Below are positions 5,370-5,483 of a DNA stretch of 5,483 bases, one piece after another. Made by a program: the position numbers and the translations under genes. The notes under the pieces are model-generated. The model did not search any database, was not told the origin of the DNA, and saw nothing but the letters and a program-made list of their open reading frames with translations. Positions within the stretch are counted from its first letter, which is position 1, and each line of letters opens with the position of its first letter. Origin of the DNA: Spirochaetaceae bacterium (lineage in GTDB: Bacteria; Spirochaetota; Spirochaetia; Treponematales; Breznakiellaceae); contig JAITNZ010000126.1 of NCBI GenBank assembly GCA_031290205.1, positions 1 through 5,483 on the forward strand, given 5' to 3'.

Positions 5370-5399
5370 CCCCCCAACCCCAAACCCCCAACCCCAAAA
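5370..5399. repeat. Heptamer array CCCCAAC/CCCAAAC, G-quadruplex motif on minus strand
   Basis: CCCCAAC, CCCAAAC, CCCCAAC, CCCAAAA fill 5372-5399 in 7-bp register. On the minus strand this reads G4-TT-G5-TTT-G4-TT-G6 (5395 to 5370), a strong G-quadruplex pattern on the non-template strand for skp. An A-rich, T-poor stretch (about 5396-5440) follows. Confidence 0.75.
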
Positions 5400-5483
5400 T
5401 AAAAAAATAGAAACAAACAAATAAAACACAAAATAAAATACCCCCGTTGCCCCCGAGTTTGCCCATTCGCCCGGTTACCCCAA

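Larger units (their letters stand above)
5158..5483. other. Gene-free region upstream of skp
   Basis: No credible ORF on either strand. Besides the three arrays listed separately it holds an AT-rich 9-bp stem (5208-5216 / 5220-5228), an ordinary mixed stretch (5301-5369), an A-rich stretch (5396-5440), and a C-rich end with short C runs spaced irregularly (5441-5483). The skp promoter must lie here or further upstream, but I found no convincing -35/-10 pair. Confidence 0.6.

Noticed and set aside
5180..5399. CRISPR array
   Set aside because: The units are 7 bp with no unique spacers of constant length, so they are simple tandem repeats.

Overview
The window looks like a piece of a spirochaete chromosome, most likely a Treponema-type genome of medium GC such as those from termite guts. 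This is an inference from protein style: a periplasmic Skp/OmpH chaperone, and a lipoprotein with SH3-like domains that resembles a conserved treponemal family. No rRNA or other phylogenetic marker is present. Bases 1-67 are a poly-C-rich stretch that looks like a poor contig edge.

Plus strand, 68-1167: two AT-rich genes joined by a TTGA stop/start overlap. The first is the C-terminal part of a radical SAM enzyme. The second is a small protein resembling a polysaccharide deacetylase (NodB fold). The pair resembles the end of a surface-polysaccharide or glycan-modification cluster, and its base composition differs clearly from the rest of the window.

Convergent intergenic region, 1168-1491: no gene. 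It holds a hairpin, then a 158-bp element bounded by 31-bp inverted arms (28/31 matched). Inside the element is one candidate intrinsic terminator facing outward on each strand. Near the argD end lie a G8 tract and four copies of a heptamer.

Minus strand, 5157 down to 1492: four co-directional genes, read skp-like chaperone, FMN-binding split-barrel (pyridoxamine-phosphate-oxidase-like) protein, SH3-domain lipoprotein, argD. Gaps are 113, 6 and 34 nt. The last three probably form one transcript. The 113-nt gap after skp carries two copies of a 27-bp unit and a small hairpin, which may separate skp from the rest. ArgD carries an insertion of about 16 residues coded by a palindromic segment.

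Upstream of skp, 5158-5483: no gene. It is full of 7-bp-period repeats of several unrelated sequences, including ten consecutive heptamers in perfect register and two G-quadruplex-capable tracts on opposite strands. These heptamer arrays and the inverted-repeat/terminator element are the most unusual things in the window.
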